Source: Candidatus Omnitrophota bacterium
Lineage (GTDB): Bacteria > Omnitrophota > Gorgyraeia > Duberdicusellales > 4484-171
Reading direction: 5' to 3'
Length of the DNA stretch: 39,251 bases
NCBI GenBank assembly: GCA_021735445.1
Contig: JAIPHA010000012.1
Coordinates: forward strand, 1 to 39,251
Shown here: in pieces, positions 24,010-32,169 of the stretch
How the letters are laid out: each line of letters opens with the position of its first letter
Numbering within the stretch: position 1 is the first letter of the stretch
Translations under genes and position numbers: made by a program
Notes under the pieces: generated by a model
Told to the model about the DNA's origin: nothing
Database searches by the model: none
What the model saw: only the letters and a program-made list of their open reading frames with translations

Positions 24010-25464
24010 TTAGCCCATTCTGTTTTTTAAAATTTGCTTGACTACTTCTGAATCTTTAAAGACAATCCTTTTATTTTTAAATATTTGGTAGCCTTCATGC
24101 CCTTTACCGGCGATAAGCAGGCAACTCTTTAGGCCGTCTTCTTTTTTCCTTCTATAGATCTCAATCCCTTTTTCTATAGCTTGATACCTGTCTATTATAA
24201 TTTTAAACCGGTTGTTTAAAAAACCTCTTTTGACCTCTCGGCAAATAGCTAAAGGGTCTTCCCCCCTTGGGTTATCTGAAGTAATAATAGTAAAATTAGC
24301 TAACCGGGAAGATATTTTTCCCATAATTTCTCTTTTTCCTTTGTCCCGCTGGCCGCCGCAGCCAAAAACAGAAATTACCTCTTTATACCCCAATTTTTTT
24401 AGCAAAGAAAGGATATTTTTGAGCCCTTCCGGGGTATGAGCGTAATCTATAAATATATCTTGAGCGGCTTTCTGGAAACGGCCTTCAGCGTTTTTTAAAA
24501 AAGGAACCAGTTTAACTAACCGGGCCAGCGGAAAATTTAAAGAATGCGCTGTGGCTAAAGCAGCTAAAACGTTTAAGATATTATGATAGCCGACCAGTTT
24601 CATAAACAAAGAAAAAACCTTATCCTGCCAGACTAAATCAAATTTTGTACTGTTTTTCGAGACTACTATCTTTTTTGCTTGATAATCAGCCTTATCTTTT
24701 ATCCCATAGGATATCTTTTTAGCTAAGCGGGATAACAGCTTCTTGCCATAAAGGCAATCATTATTGATAATCGAATAGTTTTTATCGTTTTGGAGAAAAA
24801 AACTTTCTTTTGTTTTAAAATAAGAAGCCATGGTTTTATGATAATCAAGATGGTCCCGGCTTAAATTAGTAAAAATAGTTCTGGAAAATTTTATCCCTTT
24901 TACCCTTGCTTGAGCAATCCCGTGGGACGAAACCTCCATGACCAGATAGTTAACATCTTTTTGGCTGATTTTTTTAATCATTTTATAAAGAGTAAGGAAA
25001 TCAGCGGTTGTATGAGCCGCTTTCTGCCGGGATGAATTAAAAAAATAGCCGGTTGTCCCAAAAAATGCAGCTTTTTGGCCTAATTTTTTAAGAAACTGGT
25101 ATAAATAATAAGCAGTAGAAGTCTTGCCGTTGGTTCCGGTAACGCCGATTACCTTAAGCTTAGAATCTGGCTTATAAAACCTTTTAACTGCCCGGTAAAA
25201 ATCTTTTTTGATCCCGCTTCGATAGATAACCGGTTTATCAAGATTCAATTGATCAATGCAATATTTACTTTTTAGATCAGCCACATAAGCGGCTACATTT
25301 GTTTCTGCCTTTTTTAAAACAGAAAATATGTCAAAGTTGGGCCTCTCAATTATAAAAAAAAGGCTGCCCTTGCTGACATCCCTGGAATCATCGGCAATAC
25401 CGGATATCTCTAATTCTCCAACTGCCGGACTTTTAACTGAATCCAAAATATTTTTTATTTGCAT
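24010..25464 (-). CDS. murE: UDP-MurNAc-tripeptide synthetase, meso-DAP type
   Basis: The 484-aa ligase adds the third residue of the stem peptide. Key blocks: ADDSRDVSKGSLFF (N-terminal UDP-sugar domain), the P-loop GVTGTNGKTSTAYYLYQFL, TTADFLTLYKM, MEVSSHGIAQARVKG, NLSRDHLDYH and DYAHTPEGL. SDNPRGEDP is the DNPR motif that selects meso-diaminopimelate over lysine. GKGHEGYQ closes the active site. This supports a Gram-negative-type wall. It starts 1 nt after the ftsI stop. Confidence 0.96.
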   Translation of the reverse strand: MQIKNILDSVKSPAVGELEISGIADDSRDVSKGSLFFIIERPNFDIFSVLKKAETNVAAYVADLKSKYCIDQLNLDKPVIYRSGIKKDFYRAVKRFYKPDSKLKVIGVTGTNGKTSTAYYLYQFLKKLGQKAAFFGTTGYFFNSSRQKAAHTTADFLTLYKMIKKISQKDVNYLVMEVSSHGIAQARVKGIKFSRTIFTNLSRDHLDYHKTMASYFKTKESFFLQNDKNYSIINNDCLYGKKLLSRLAKKISYGIKDKADYQAKKIVVSKNSTKFDLVWQDKVFSLFMKLVGYHNILNVLAALATAHSLNFPLARLVKLVPFLKNAEGRFQKAAQDIFIDYAHTPEGLKNILSLLKKLGYKEVISVFGCGGQRDKGKREIMGKISSRLANFTIITSDNPRGEDPLAICREVKRGFLNNRFKIIIDRYQAIEKGIEIYRRKKEDGLKSCLLIAGKGHEGYQIFKNKRIVFKDSEVVKQILKNRMG

Positions 25465-25465
25465 A

Positions 25466-27115
25466 TTATTCTAAAATCCGGTAACTAATAATTTTTTCGG
25501 CAATTTGCCTAAACACGGGAGCAGCTACCACCCCGCCAAAGTGTGATTTTTTAGGCTCATCGATAGTTACCCCTATTACAACCGGCCTTTTTGCGCTACT
25601 GATAAAACCGACAAAATTGGCCCTATATTTATCAGAGGAATACCTGCCTGCTTTGTTGTCAAACTTTTGAGCCGTGCCGGTCTTTCCCCCAATCTTTGCG
25701 CCGCTAATCTTTGCCCTTTTCCCGGTTCCCTGGTTAACTACTTCAATCAAAATTTTCTTAGCTCTATCAGCAGTAGTTTTGGAAATAATATTTTTTTTGG
25801 GAAAATTTAATTTTCGGCAACCCCCCCGCGCGCACAACTCTTTCCCCAGATGAGGAGTTACCAAATCGCCTCCATTGGCAATAACGGCAAAGGCTCTGGC
25901 TAATTGTAATAAATTAACCCCGATTCCCTGGCCGATAGGAATTATATATCTTGCCGTTTTTGACCATTTTTCAAGGCCTAAAAGTTTTCCCGGAGTTTCG
26001 CCGGGAAAATCTATGCCGGTTTTTTGGCCAAAACCCATTTTTTTTATATATCGGTATATTTTTTTATGGCCGATTCTTGTCGCGATCTTAGCTACCCCGA
26101 TATTGCTTGATTTATAAAAAACTTCTTCAAAAGAAAGTTCCCCGTAAGGGCGCCAATCGTTGAGAACGGTTCCGGGAATCTTGAACCTTCCTTTTTCACA
26201 ATCTATCTTATCAAAGTTTTTATTTTCTCCAATAGCCGCAACTAATGTTATGGCCTTAAAAACCGAACCTGGCTCGAACATGTCGACAACCGCGCCGTTC
26301 TTTTGCCAAAAAAAGTTTTTCTCCTTAGTATCGGGATTAATAAAATTTACTAAAGCCAGTATCCCGCCGGTTTTGGCATCGATCACCACCACTGCGCCCT
26401 TCTTAGCTCTATATTCTTTAATCGTTTCTTTGAGATACCTTTTGGCCCAATATTGAATTCTGGTGTCTAAAGTAACCACTAAATCAGCGCCTTGGCCCAA
26501 ATCGATTAAAGAAGGGGTTAAGATTAAATTATGCGAGAATGAATCCGTTAATACTTTAGCCTTGCCTTTTTTACCGCGCAAATACTGATTATAATAAAGC
26601 TCAATCCCCTCCAGGCCGTTGTTATCTATGTCTACAATCCCAAGGACAGAAGAAAATAGGGGCTCCTCGGGATAAAACCTTTGATTTTCTCTGATGAATC
26701 CTACTCCAATCAGGTTTAAATTCTCCAAATCTTTTTTTTCCCGCCAATTTATTTTACGTTTTACCCAAATAAACCGGCGATTTTTTTTATTCAGCTTAAC
26801 AACTAATTTTTTTTCCGGAATATTCAGTTTCTCTGAAAGGAGCCGGGCATATTTTTTTTTATCGTTAATTAAAAAAGGGTCGGCAAAAACCGAATAGAAA
26901 TAAATGCTTTTAGCAAGAATATCTTTACGACGGTCAATAATCCGGCCCCTTTTCCCCTGCATTTTAAAGAGGCCATAATGTTGTTTCTTGGCAAGTTGTT
27001 TAAAAAAATCCTGCCGGTAGGTTTGCAGATAGATAATCTTTCCAAAAAGAATTAGGAATAATAAAATAAACGATAAATATATTAGATTAAATCGAGAAAA
27101 ATTGTTTTTGTTCAC
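25466..27115 (-). CDS. ftsI: Class B penicillin-binding protein (FtsI/PBP3)
   Basis: The 549-aa transpeptidase has one N-terminal membrane helix (about 10-30) and a PBP dimerisation region with GKRGRIIDRR. Its catalytic triad is S284-VFK, S336-SN and K478-TGT. DFPGETPGKL and the GQGIGVNLLQLARAFA block are FtsI-typical. It crosslinks septal peptidoglycan with FtsW. There are no PASTA repeats. The start is GTG at 27115, and I see no closer ATG; the Shine-Dalgarno is weak, perhaps lowering expression relative to neighbours. Confidence 0.94.
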   Translation of the reverse strand: MNKNNFSRFNLIYLSFILLFLILFGKIIYLQTYRQDFFKQLAKKQHYGLFKMQGKRGRIIDRRKDILAKSIYFYSVFADPFLINDKKKYARLLSEKLNIPEKKLVVKLNKKNRRFIWVKRKINWREKKDLENLNLIGVGFIRENQRFYPEEPLFSSVLGIVDIDNNGLEGIELYYNQYLRGKKGKAKVLTDSFSHNLILTPSLIDLGQGADLVVTLDTRIQYWAKRYLKETIKEYRAKKGAVVVIDAKTGGILALVNFINPDTKEKNFFWQKNGAVVDMFEPGSVFKAITLVAAIGENKNFDKIDCEKGRFKIPGTVLNDWRPYGELSFEEVFYKSSNIGVAKIATRIGHKKIYRYIKKMGFGQKTGIDFPGETPGKLLGLEKWSKTARYIIPIGQGIGVNLLQLARAFAVIANGGDLVTPHLGKELCARGGCRKLNFPKKNIISKTTADRAKKILIEVVNQGTGKRAKISGAKIGGKTGTAQKFDNKAGRYSSDKYRANFVGFISSAKRPVVIGVTIDEPKKSHFGGVVAAPVFRQIAEKIISYRILE

Positions 27116-27149
27116 TTGCTTTTAGGCTCTTTGAAAAGAAACAGGTTAT

Positions 27150-27506
27150 TTATCGCTCTTTTGCAAAAACATCAGCGATTGAAGCAGAAGACCTGATGCG
27201 CCCTAAGAATGATTTCTTCGCAACAGTGTTGGTTTCTCTATTGTCCCGGGGTTTAAACACGAGAAGTTTTTCTTTCCCCGGTGAAGAAAAATTCTGAGCC
27301 GAAACCCAACTGCTTACCTGGGATAAAGAAACTTTTTTTAAATAGCTCTGCATCAGATAATCTTTTTTGGCAGCTAATTCTTGATAATTATTGTAGTTCT
27401 TTTGTAAGTTGAAAGCAGCCGCATAAATTTGAATTTTTTGATGAAGGTATAAAGAAAGGAAGATGAATATGGTAAAAACCAATAATAATGGCGATATTTT
27501 TCTCAT
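27150..27506 (-). CDS. ftsL: FtsL-like division protein
   Basis: The 118-aa protein has a short basic N-terminus, one membrane helix (about 5-23) and a heptad-bearing stretch to about residue 60 that could form a coiled coil. A charged tail follows. FtsL diverges fast, so the call depends on size, topology and position between rsmH and ftsI. The gene starts 1 nt after the rsmH stop. It would form the FtsQLB link. The C-terminal 50 residues look disordered. Confidence 0.7.
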   Translation of the reverse strand: MRKISPLLLVFTIFIFLSLYLHQKIQIYAAAFNLQKNYNNYQELAAKKDYLMQSYLKKVSLSQVSSWVSAQNFSSPGKEKLLVFKPRDNRETNTVAKKSFLGRIRSSASIADVFAKER

Positions 27507-27507
27507 T

Positions 27508-28431
27508 TTAGATAATTTTTTCTGCTATTCGCAACTTTGCTGACCGGGAAGCCGGATTAATCTTTTTTTCGGCTTCTGTCGGCCTTTTTGGTTTTTTAGT
27601 AATAATTTTTAATAATTTTTGCGAAGCAAAATCTTTGAATGTATGTTTGACAATTCTGTCTTCTAAAGAATGAAATGAAATAACGGCGATTCTGCCTCCT
27701 TTTTTTAACAAATTAATTGCCTTGGGGAGAGCGATTTTAAGCGATTCCAATTCTCGATTAACGGCGATTCTCAAAGCCTGGAAAATCCGGGTTGCCGGAT
27801 GTATCCTGCCAAAACGTGCTTTAGGCGGTACGCTTTCTTCAATAATTTTTGCTAGCTGAGTGGTTGTAGAGATAGGGCTTTTTTTCCGTTGAATTATAAC
27901 CGCATGAGCGATTCGCCTGGAATAACGCTCTTCTCCAAATTTTTTAAAGATATTAACCAATTCTTGTTCGCTCAAATTGTTTATCAAATCAAAAGCAGTA
28001 AGCAGGCTATCTTTGTCTATTCTCATATCTAAAGCCGCTTTGGCCGAAAAACTGAATCCTCTTTGGGGATTGGTTAGCTGATAAGTAGATATCCCTAAAT
28101 CAAAAAGAAAAATATCAGCTTTTTTGATATTAAACTCACCGCAAACAAGGTCTAAATTGATAAAATCTTCCTGGAGCAGGACAAACCTTCCTTCAAACGG
28201 TTTAAGCTTCCAGTAAGTTTCCTTTAAAGACTGGCTATCTTTATCGATACCGATGTAAAAAGAATCTTTTCTGCTTGCCTCAATTATTTTGTATGCATGA
28301 GAACCCAGCCCGGCTGTACAATCTATGACAACTTTACGGCCGGAAAATTGAAGGCCGTCAAGAACCTCCCTCCACATAACTGGATAATGATAAATCTTTG
28401 CCATCTTATCTAGAGATTCGGCAATAAACAT
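27508..28431 (-). CDS. rsmH: 16S rRNA (cytosine-1402-N4)-methyltransferase
   Basis: The 307-aa SAM-dependent enzyme (MraW) methylates C1402 of 16S rRNA near the decoding centre. Visible are YHYPVMWREVL, SAM motif CTAGLGSHAYKI (39-50), LFDLGISTYQLTNPQRGFSF, LDMRID, LRIAVNRELESL and ISFHSLEDRIVKH. ATG 28431 lies 3 nt after the stop of the 60-aa gene. ATG 28404 (MAKIYHYPVM) is an alternative that fits the family N-terminus better. Confidence 0.95.
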   Translation of the reverse strand: MFIAESLDKMAKIYHYPVMWREVLDGLQFSGRKVVIDCTAGLGSHAYKIIEASRKDSFYIGIDKDSQSLKETYWKLKPFEGRFVLLQEDFINLDLVCGEFNIKKADIFLFDLGISTYQLTNPQRGFSFSAKAALDMRIDKDSLLTAFDLINNLSEQELVNIFKKFGEERYSRRIAHAVIIQRKKSPISTTTQLAKIIEESVPPKARFGRIHPATRIFQALRIAVNRELESLKIALPKAINLLKKGGRIAVISFHSLEDRIVKHTFKDFASQKLLKIITKKPKRPTEAEKKINPASRSAKLRIAEKII

Positions 28432-28434
28432 AAT

Positions 28435-28617
28435 TTACAGCCATCCGATTTTTTTTCTAATTTGCTTACTGCTTAATGAAGTCAAATCTAATTCTTTTGA
28501 GCTACTGTCACAAATGGAAAATCCTGAAAGATGCACTATTGAAGAGCCTACCAGTACTTTTTGATTACCCTGGCTTTTTGAATGCTTGTTCCTTTTTTTA
28601 CTATCACTTCTACTCAT
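28435..28617 (-). CDS. Unknown 60-aa basic protein between mraZ and rsmH
   Basis: I do not recognise a family. The gene has one of the clearest ribosome binding sites here: AAAAAAGGAGG ends 4 nt before its ATG. It fits the operon exactly, ending 3 nt before rsmH. The product starts with a lysine/serine-rich tail (to about residue 20), then a short hydrophobic patch (VLVGSSIVHLSGFSI). It ends LTSLSSKQIRKKIGWL, which could be an amphipathic helix. It may be a small division-associated protein, or its translation may mainly feed ribosomes into rsmH. Confidence 0.62.
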   Translation of the reverse strand: MSRSDSKKRNKHSKSQGNQKVLVGSSIVHLSGFSICDSSSKELDLTSLSSKQIRKKIGWL

Positions 28618-28646
28618 ACAACCTCCTTTTTTAGGCGAGTAGCTAA

Positions 28647-29084
28647 TTATATCTGAAAAAGGTCTTCAGCCATCTTTTCAAAATTATTTTTATTCTTCAA
28701 ATAGAATTGATCCCATCTATCTTTATCCCAAATTTCAATTCTATTGCCTACTCCGGTAATAATTATTTCTTTTTTAATGCTTGCAAATTGTTTTAAATTT
28801 TGAGGGAGCATTATCCTGCCCTGCGGAGCTATTTCTATTTCAGAAGCTCCACTAAAGAAAATGCGATTGAAAAACCGCGGTTTTTGATTTGTGAAAGAGA
28901 GAGATTGGAGCTTATCTTCTAATTTTTTCCATACCTCTTTTGAATAAAGAAAAAGACAACCATCAAGCCCCCGGGTAATATAAAAATAAAAATTTTCTTC
29001 TTCTTTTATCTTTTCTCTAAATTTAACAGGAAGGACGAATCTATCTTTCTTATCCAGGGTATGTAAATATTGGCCGTACCACAT
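28647..29084 (-). CDS. mraZ: MraZ, transcriptional regulator of the dcw cluster
   Basis: The 145-aa protein has two AbrB-like swapped-hairpin halves. The first contains HTLDKKDRFVLPVKFR (9-24) and the second IEIAPQGRIMLPQNL (81-95), matching the duplicated DxxGRxxxP motif, though the first has KDR for GR and the second APQ for Dxx. It represses its own operon in studied bacteria by binding GTGG-containing direct repeats, and three such repeats lie just upstream here. GAGGT precedes the ATG. Confidence 0.93.
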   Translation of the reverse strand: MWYGQYLHTLDKKDRFVLPVKFREKIKEEENFYFYITRGLDGCLFLYSKEVWKKLEDKLQSLSFTNQKPRFFNRIFFSGASEIEIAPQGRIMLPQNLKQFASIKKEIIITGVGNRIEIWDKDRWDQFYLKNKNNFEKMAEDLFQI

Positions 29085-29120
29085 TTAGTTACCTCAACAA
29101 AATATCATTGCAGCAAGTTT

Positions 29121-29150
29121 TAATTCCACTTTATTCCACTTTATGCCACA
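29121..29150 (-). promoter_or_regulatory. MraZ operator: three direct repeats at 10-bp spacing
   Basis: On the minus strand GTGG occurs at 29149-29146, 29139-29136 and 29129-29126, in the contexts GTGGCATAAA, GTGGAATAAA and GTGGAATTAA. Three GTGG repeats one helical turn apart upstream of mraZ is the known MraZ box arrangement. They lie just downstream of the -10, across and beyond the expected start of transcription, consistent with repression. Confidence 0.85.
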
Positions 29151-29155
29151 AAGGT

Positions 29156-29184
29156 AATATATCTCTAATCAAAGCGGCTGTCAA
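29156..29184 (-). promoter_or_regulatory. dcw operon promoter
   Basis: On the minus strand TTGACA (29184-29179) is separated by exactly 17 bp from TATATT (29161-29156). This is a full -35 match and 5 of 6 for the -10. It is 72 nt from the mraZ start codon and directly abuts the MraZ boxes. It is the best promoter in the window and probably drives most of the 20-kb division cluster. Confidence 0.85.
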
Positions 29185-29210
29185 GGTATAAAGGGAAATA
29201 AATTCTTCTA

Positions 29211-29226
29211 ACACAAGGGGTTGTGT
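29211..29226 (-). terminator. Short hairpin after ribF
   Basis: ACACAA-GGGG-TTGTGT is a perfect 6-bp stem with a 4-nt loop, 3 nt past the ribF stop. On the minus strand it is followed by TAGAAGAATTTATTT, which has only short T runs. It is a plausible weak terminator or mRNA end separating the rbfA-ribF unit from the dcw promoter. Confidence 0.4.
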
Positions 29227-29229
29227 AAA

Positions 29230-30135
29230 CTAAACAGTGGGGGTACTATATTTTGAGGTAATAGTTTCAATATCTTTTTTAATAGATTTAGCCAATTTGC
29301 CTTTTGATTGAAATTCTATTTCGTCTCTTATTTTTCTTAAAAAAGTTACTTCGATAACTTTATCTAAAATATTCCCGGAAAAATTTATTAAATGCACTTC
29401 AAAATCCTTACTGTTTATATTCACGGCTGAAAGGAATTCTCTTTTATCTACCTTGCTATAAGCGGCATAAACTCCCTGGGCCGGCAAAGTATAATCAAAT
29501 GTATCCAGATTAGCTGTGGGAAAACCGAGTTTTCTTCCCACTCCTTTGCCCTTTTTAACCTTTCCTTTTAAAGTATAATTCCGGCCCAGAAATTTCTTCA
29601 CCTTATTAACCTTAGCCAAGCCTATTAATTCTTTCACCAAAGAACTGCTAACAACGCGGCCTTCAAATATTTTTTTTCTGACAATATCAAGGCCAAATCC
29701 GTAACTATCAGCAATTTTCCTTAGCTGTTTCACTCCGGCTTTGGCATTGACGCCAAAACGAAAATCATCGCCTACAATCAACTCGTCTATCTTAAAGTAT
29801 TTATTGATATATGATAAAAAACCCTGCGCAGAAAGCCGGAGCAGCTCCGGGCCTGTTTTTAAAATCCAGAGATAATCCAGGCCTAAGGATTCAATCAAAA
29901 AAGATTTTTGTTTATAATCGGTGATATAGCCGTCAAAATCTTTTTTGGGGTGTAAAATTTTTTCGGGAGGCGTGTCAAAGCTAATCACCAACGAAGGCTT
30001 GCCTTTTTTTTCTGCTTCGTTTTTGATCTTTCTTAAAATATATTGATGCCCCCGGTGTACTCCATCAAAGACGCCAATAGTTGCAATGCACCCTTTTAAT
30101 CTGTTAGAAGGTAACTTTTTGTAAATGAGTCTCAT
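29230..30135 (-). CDS. ribF: Bifunctional riboflavin kinase/FMN adenylyltransferase
   Basis: The 301-aa protein makes FMN and FAD. The N-terminal FAD synthetase domain has IGVFDGVHRGHQYIL (21-35), VISFDTPPEK, VGDDFRFGVNAKAG and SSSLVKELI. The C-terminal flavokinase domain has GRKLGFPTANL and YAAYS. The usual N-I-G-x-x-P-T segment is shortened to AVNINSKDFEVHLINF, keeping the E-x-H-L-x-x-F end. I use ATG 30135; the preceding codon is TTG. It overlaps truB by 32 bp, and truB-ribF pairing is common. Confidence 0.92.
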   Translation of the reverse strand: MRLIYKKLPSNRLKGCIATIGVFDGVHRGHQYILRKIKNEAEKKGKPSLVISFDTPPEKILHPKKDFDGYITDYKQKSFLIESLGLDYLWILKTGPELLRLSAQGFLSYINKYFKIDELIVGDDFRFGVNAKAGVKQLRKIADSYGFGLDIVRKKIFEGRVVSSSLVKELIGLAKVNKVKKFLGRNYTLKGKVKKGKGVGRKLGFPTANLDTFDYTLPAQGVYAAYSKVDKREFLSAVNINSKDFEVHLINFSGNILDKVIEVTFLRKIRDEIEFQSKGKLAKSIKKDIETITSKYSTPTV

Positions 30136-30799
30136 CAATACTCTCAGGCTTTATCGAATTATTTAAGTTAAAAGGGCCTATTTTTTCCCTTACGATTTTA
30201 GTTACATGAGCGCCACAGCCCAATTTTTCTCCAATATCTTCGGCTAATTTTCTAATATAAGTCCCCTTTGAGCAACAAACATAAAAATGCAGATAAGGCC
30301 TGCTTATATTTTCTAAGCTGCAATTATATATATTTATTTTTCTCGGCTTACGTTCAATGACAACTCCTTTCCTGGCCAGCTTATATAAACGCTGCCCCTT
30401 TTTTCTTAACGCGCTTACCATAGGCGGAATTTGTTCGGTCGCGCCCTGAAAGCTTTCAACAGCTTCTTTTATCTGTTGATCCGATATATCCCGGTACTCC
30501 TTTCGTTCTAAAATTTCCCCTTCTGAATCTCCGGTAGAAGTAACTTCGCCTAATTTTAAAATCCCTGAATAATCCTTATCAAAACCTGCGAATTTTGTAA
30601 ACTTTTTTGTATAGCTCCCCACCAAAAGAATTAAAAGGCCTTGGGCTAAAGGGTCCAGGGTCCCCGCATGCCCGATTTTGCGAAAATTTAACTTTTTCCT
30701 GGCTATATCAACGACATCATGCGAAGTGATTCCGGCAGGTTTATCAACCAGCAAAATACCCTCTTTTTTGGAATTTACTTGCTGCTTATTTCTTTCCAT
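30104..30799 (-). CDS. truB: tRNA pseudouridine-55 synthase
   Basis: The 231-aa protein isomerises U55 in the T arm of tRNAs. It has GILLVDKPAGITSHDVV (14-30), the catalytic block GHAGTLDPLAQGLL with the active-site aspartate, KDYSGILKLGEVTSTGDSEG, and CSKGTYIRKLAEDIGEKLG. It is shorter than long TruB forms, lacking most of a PUA domain. It overlaps nrnA by 14 bp. Confidence 0.94.
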   Translation of the reverse strand: MERNKQQVNSKKEGILLVDKPAGITSHDVVDIARKKLNFRKIGHAGTLDPLAQGLLILLVGSYTKKFTKFAGFDKDYSGILKLGEVTSTGDSEGEILERKEYRDISDQQIKEAVESFQGATEQIPPMVSALRKKGQRLYKLARKGVVIERKPRKINIYNCSLENISRPYLHFYVCCSKGTYIRKLAEDIGEKLGCGAHVTKIVREKIGPFNLNNSIKPESIDETHLQKVTF

Positions 30800-31754
30800 C
30801 GATGCGCCTTTGGATAAAGCGAATTACCTTTTTTTCGGACTCTTTTAAGCTTTGGTCTAAAGTCGTGCCGCTGGCTCTTCTGTGCCCTCCTCCCCCAAAG
30901 AATTTTGCAATTTTATTTACGTCTACATGGGAAGAAGAACGGAAGTTAATTCTGGTTTTATTCTTGTTAATTTTTTTAAACAGAATAAAAACTTCAGGAT
31001 TTTTTAAAAGCCTCATTATCGAAAAAATTATTTCGGTAAGGTCGTAATTTTTTTCTTGCCATTGTGATATCGTGATCCAGCATATCTTTTCTTGAAGGCA
31101 AAATTTCAATTTGGATATGCATTTTCCAATGAATTGAATATCACCGGGAACGCATAAACTGTGAACTTTTTTATAAACTAAATCAGGGCAAATATCATAG
31201 CGCATAAGCTCGGCTATCACTTTATGAGTATTAAAGCTTGTATTCGCATAGGTGAAGCTGCCGCTGTCTGTAAAAATTCCGGTATATAAACATAGGGCTA
31301 TATCCTTATCCATAGCTTTTAGATTTTTTACCAAATAATAGATCATCTCCGAAGCAGAACTCATTTCTGCTTCAACCCAATTTATATCTCCAAAATGAGT
31401 ATTGCTTATGTGATGATCAATATTGACAACTTTAGCGGCAGCGCTTAATTTATTTTCTATCTTCCCGGCCCGGGAAGAATCCGAGCAATCAAGAACAAAA
31501 GCTATATCAAACTTACCTTTTTTAAAATCATTTTTAATAGACTTATGGCTTGGCAAAAATTTATAGATTTCAGGAGTAGGGTCATTATTATAGATTATGG
31601 CTTTTTTATTTAATTTTTTTAATAAAAGATATAAAGCTAATTCAGAACCTAAAGCATCCCCTTCCAAATTCATATGAGCTGTTATAAAAAAACTGTTATT
31701 GTTTTTAATTAAATCAACTATTTTTTTTATCTTATTTACCTTTATCTTCTTCAT
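30786..31754 (-). CDS. nrnA: DHH/DHHA1 phosphoesterase (NrnA-like)
   Basis: The 322-aa protein degrades short oligoribonucleotides, and in known members also 3'-phosphoadenosine 5'-phosphate. DHH domain motifs are HMNLEGDALGSELAL (27-41; usual P-D replaced by L-E), FVLDCSDSSR, NIDHHISNTHFG and TGIFTDSGSFTY. The DHHA1 domain has FGGGGHRRASG. It sits between rbfA and truB, a frequent arrangement, and overlaps both (23 and 14 bp). Confidence 0.9.
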   Translation of the reverse strand: MKKIKVNKIKKIVDLIKNNNSFFITAHMNLEGDALGSELALYLLLKKLNKKAIIYNNDPTPEIYKFLPSHKSIKNDFKKGKFDIAFVLDCSDSSRAGKIENKLSAAAKVVNIDHHISNTHFGDINWVEAEMSSASEMIYYLVKNLKAMDKDIALCLYTGIFTDSGSFTYANTSFNTHKVIAELMRYDICPDLVYKKVHSLCVPGDIQFIGKCISKLKFCLQEKICWITISQWQEKNYDLTEIIFSIMRLLKNPEVFILFKKINKNKTRINFRSSSHVDVNKIAKFFGGGGHRRASGTTLDQSLKESEKKVIRFIQRRIDGKK

Positions 31755-32085
31755 CTTTTAATTCCTCTATTTTTTGATAAATATCTAAGCTATACTTAAT
31801 AGAATCATCCAACCGGAATACTAAATCGGGTGTTTTTTTCAACCTTACTTTTTTTGCTAAAATAGTTTTGATAAACCCCTTCATCCCGTCTAATGTCTTT
31901 TTTACCTTTTGATGCTTTTTCTGATCGAGTAAACTAAAATAAACCTTTGCCTCTTCTAGATCCGGGCTGGTATCTACCTTGGTTATGGTAATCAAGCCTA
32001 TATTCGGATCATCAATTTCCTGCTGGATTATTTTCATTAACTGCTTGCGTATTTCGGCATTTATTTTCTCAAGCCTTATCGACAT
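31732..32085 (-). CDS. rbfA: Ribosome-binding factor A
   Basis: This 117-aa KH-fold protein helps mature the 16S rRNA 5' end in the 30S subunit. RLEKINAEIRKQLMKII and DDPNIGLITITKVDTSPDLEEAKVYFS are family-typical, followed by the C-terminal LRLKKTPDLVFRLDDS-like helix-strand. ATG 32085 is preceded by AGAGGTGGGA, a good Shine-Dalgarno; an in-frame GTG two codons upstream lies inside that site. It is the first gene of the promoter at 32119-32147, without infB or nusA in front. Confidence 0.92.
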   Translation of the reverse strand: MSIRLEKINAEIRKQLMKIIQQEIDDPNIGLITITKVDTSPDLEEAKVYFSLLDQKKHQKVKKTLDGMKGFIKTILAKKVRLKKTPDLVFRLDDSIKYSLDIYQKIEELKDEEDKGK

Positions 32086-32118
32086 TCCCACCTCTTAATT
32101 TATAAAAAGTAAAAGTGA

Positions 32119-32147
32119 ATTATAACCTAAACTATAAAAATTATCAA
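32119..32147 (-). promoter_or_regulatory. Promoter of the rbfA-nrnA-truB-ribF unit
   Basis: On the minus strand TTGATA (32147-32142) is 17 bp from a perfect TATAAT (32124-32119). Transcription would begin near 32112, about 27 nt before the rbfA start. It lies in the 84-bp gap after the nucleotidyltransferase gene. Confidence 0.8.
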
Positions 32148-32169
32148 ATTTTACTGCTTTTTTAGCTTT

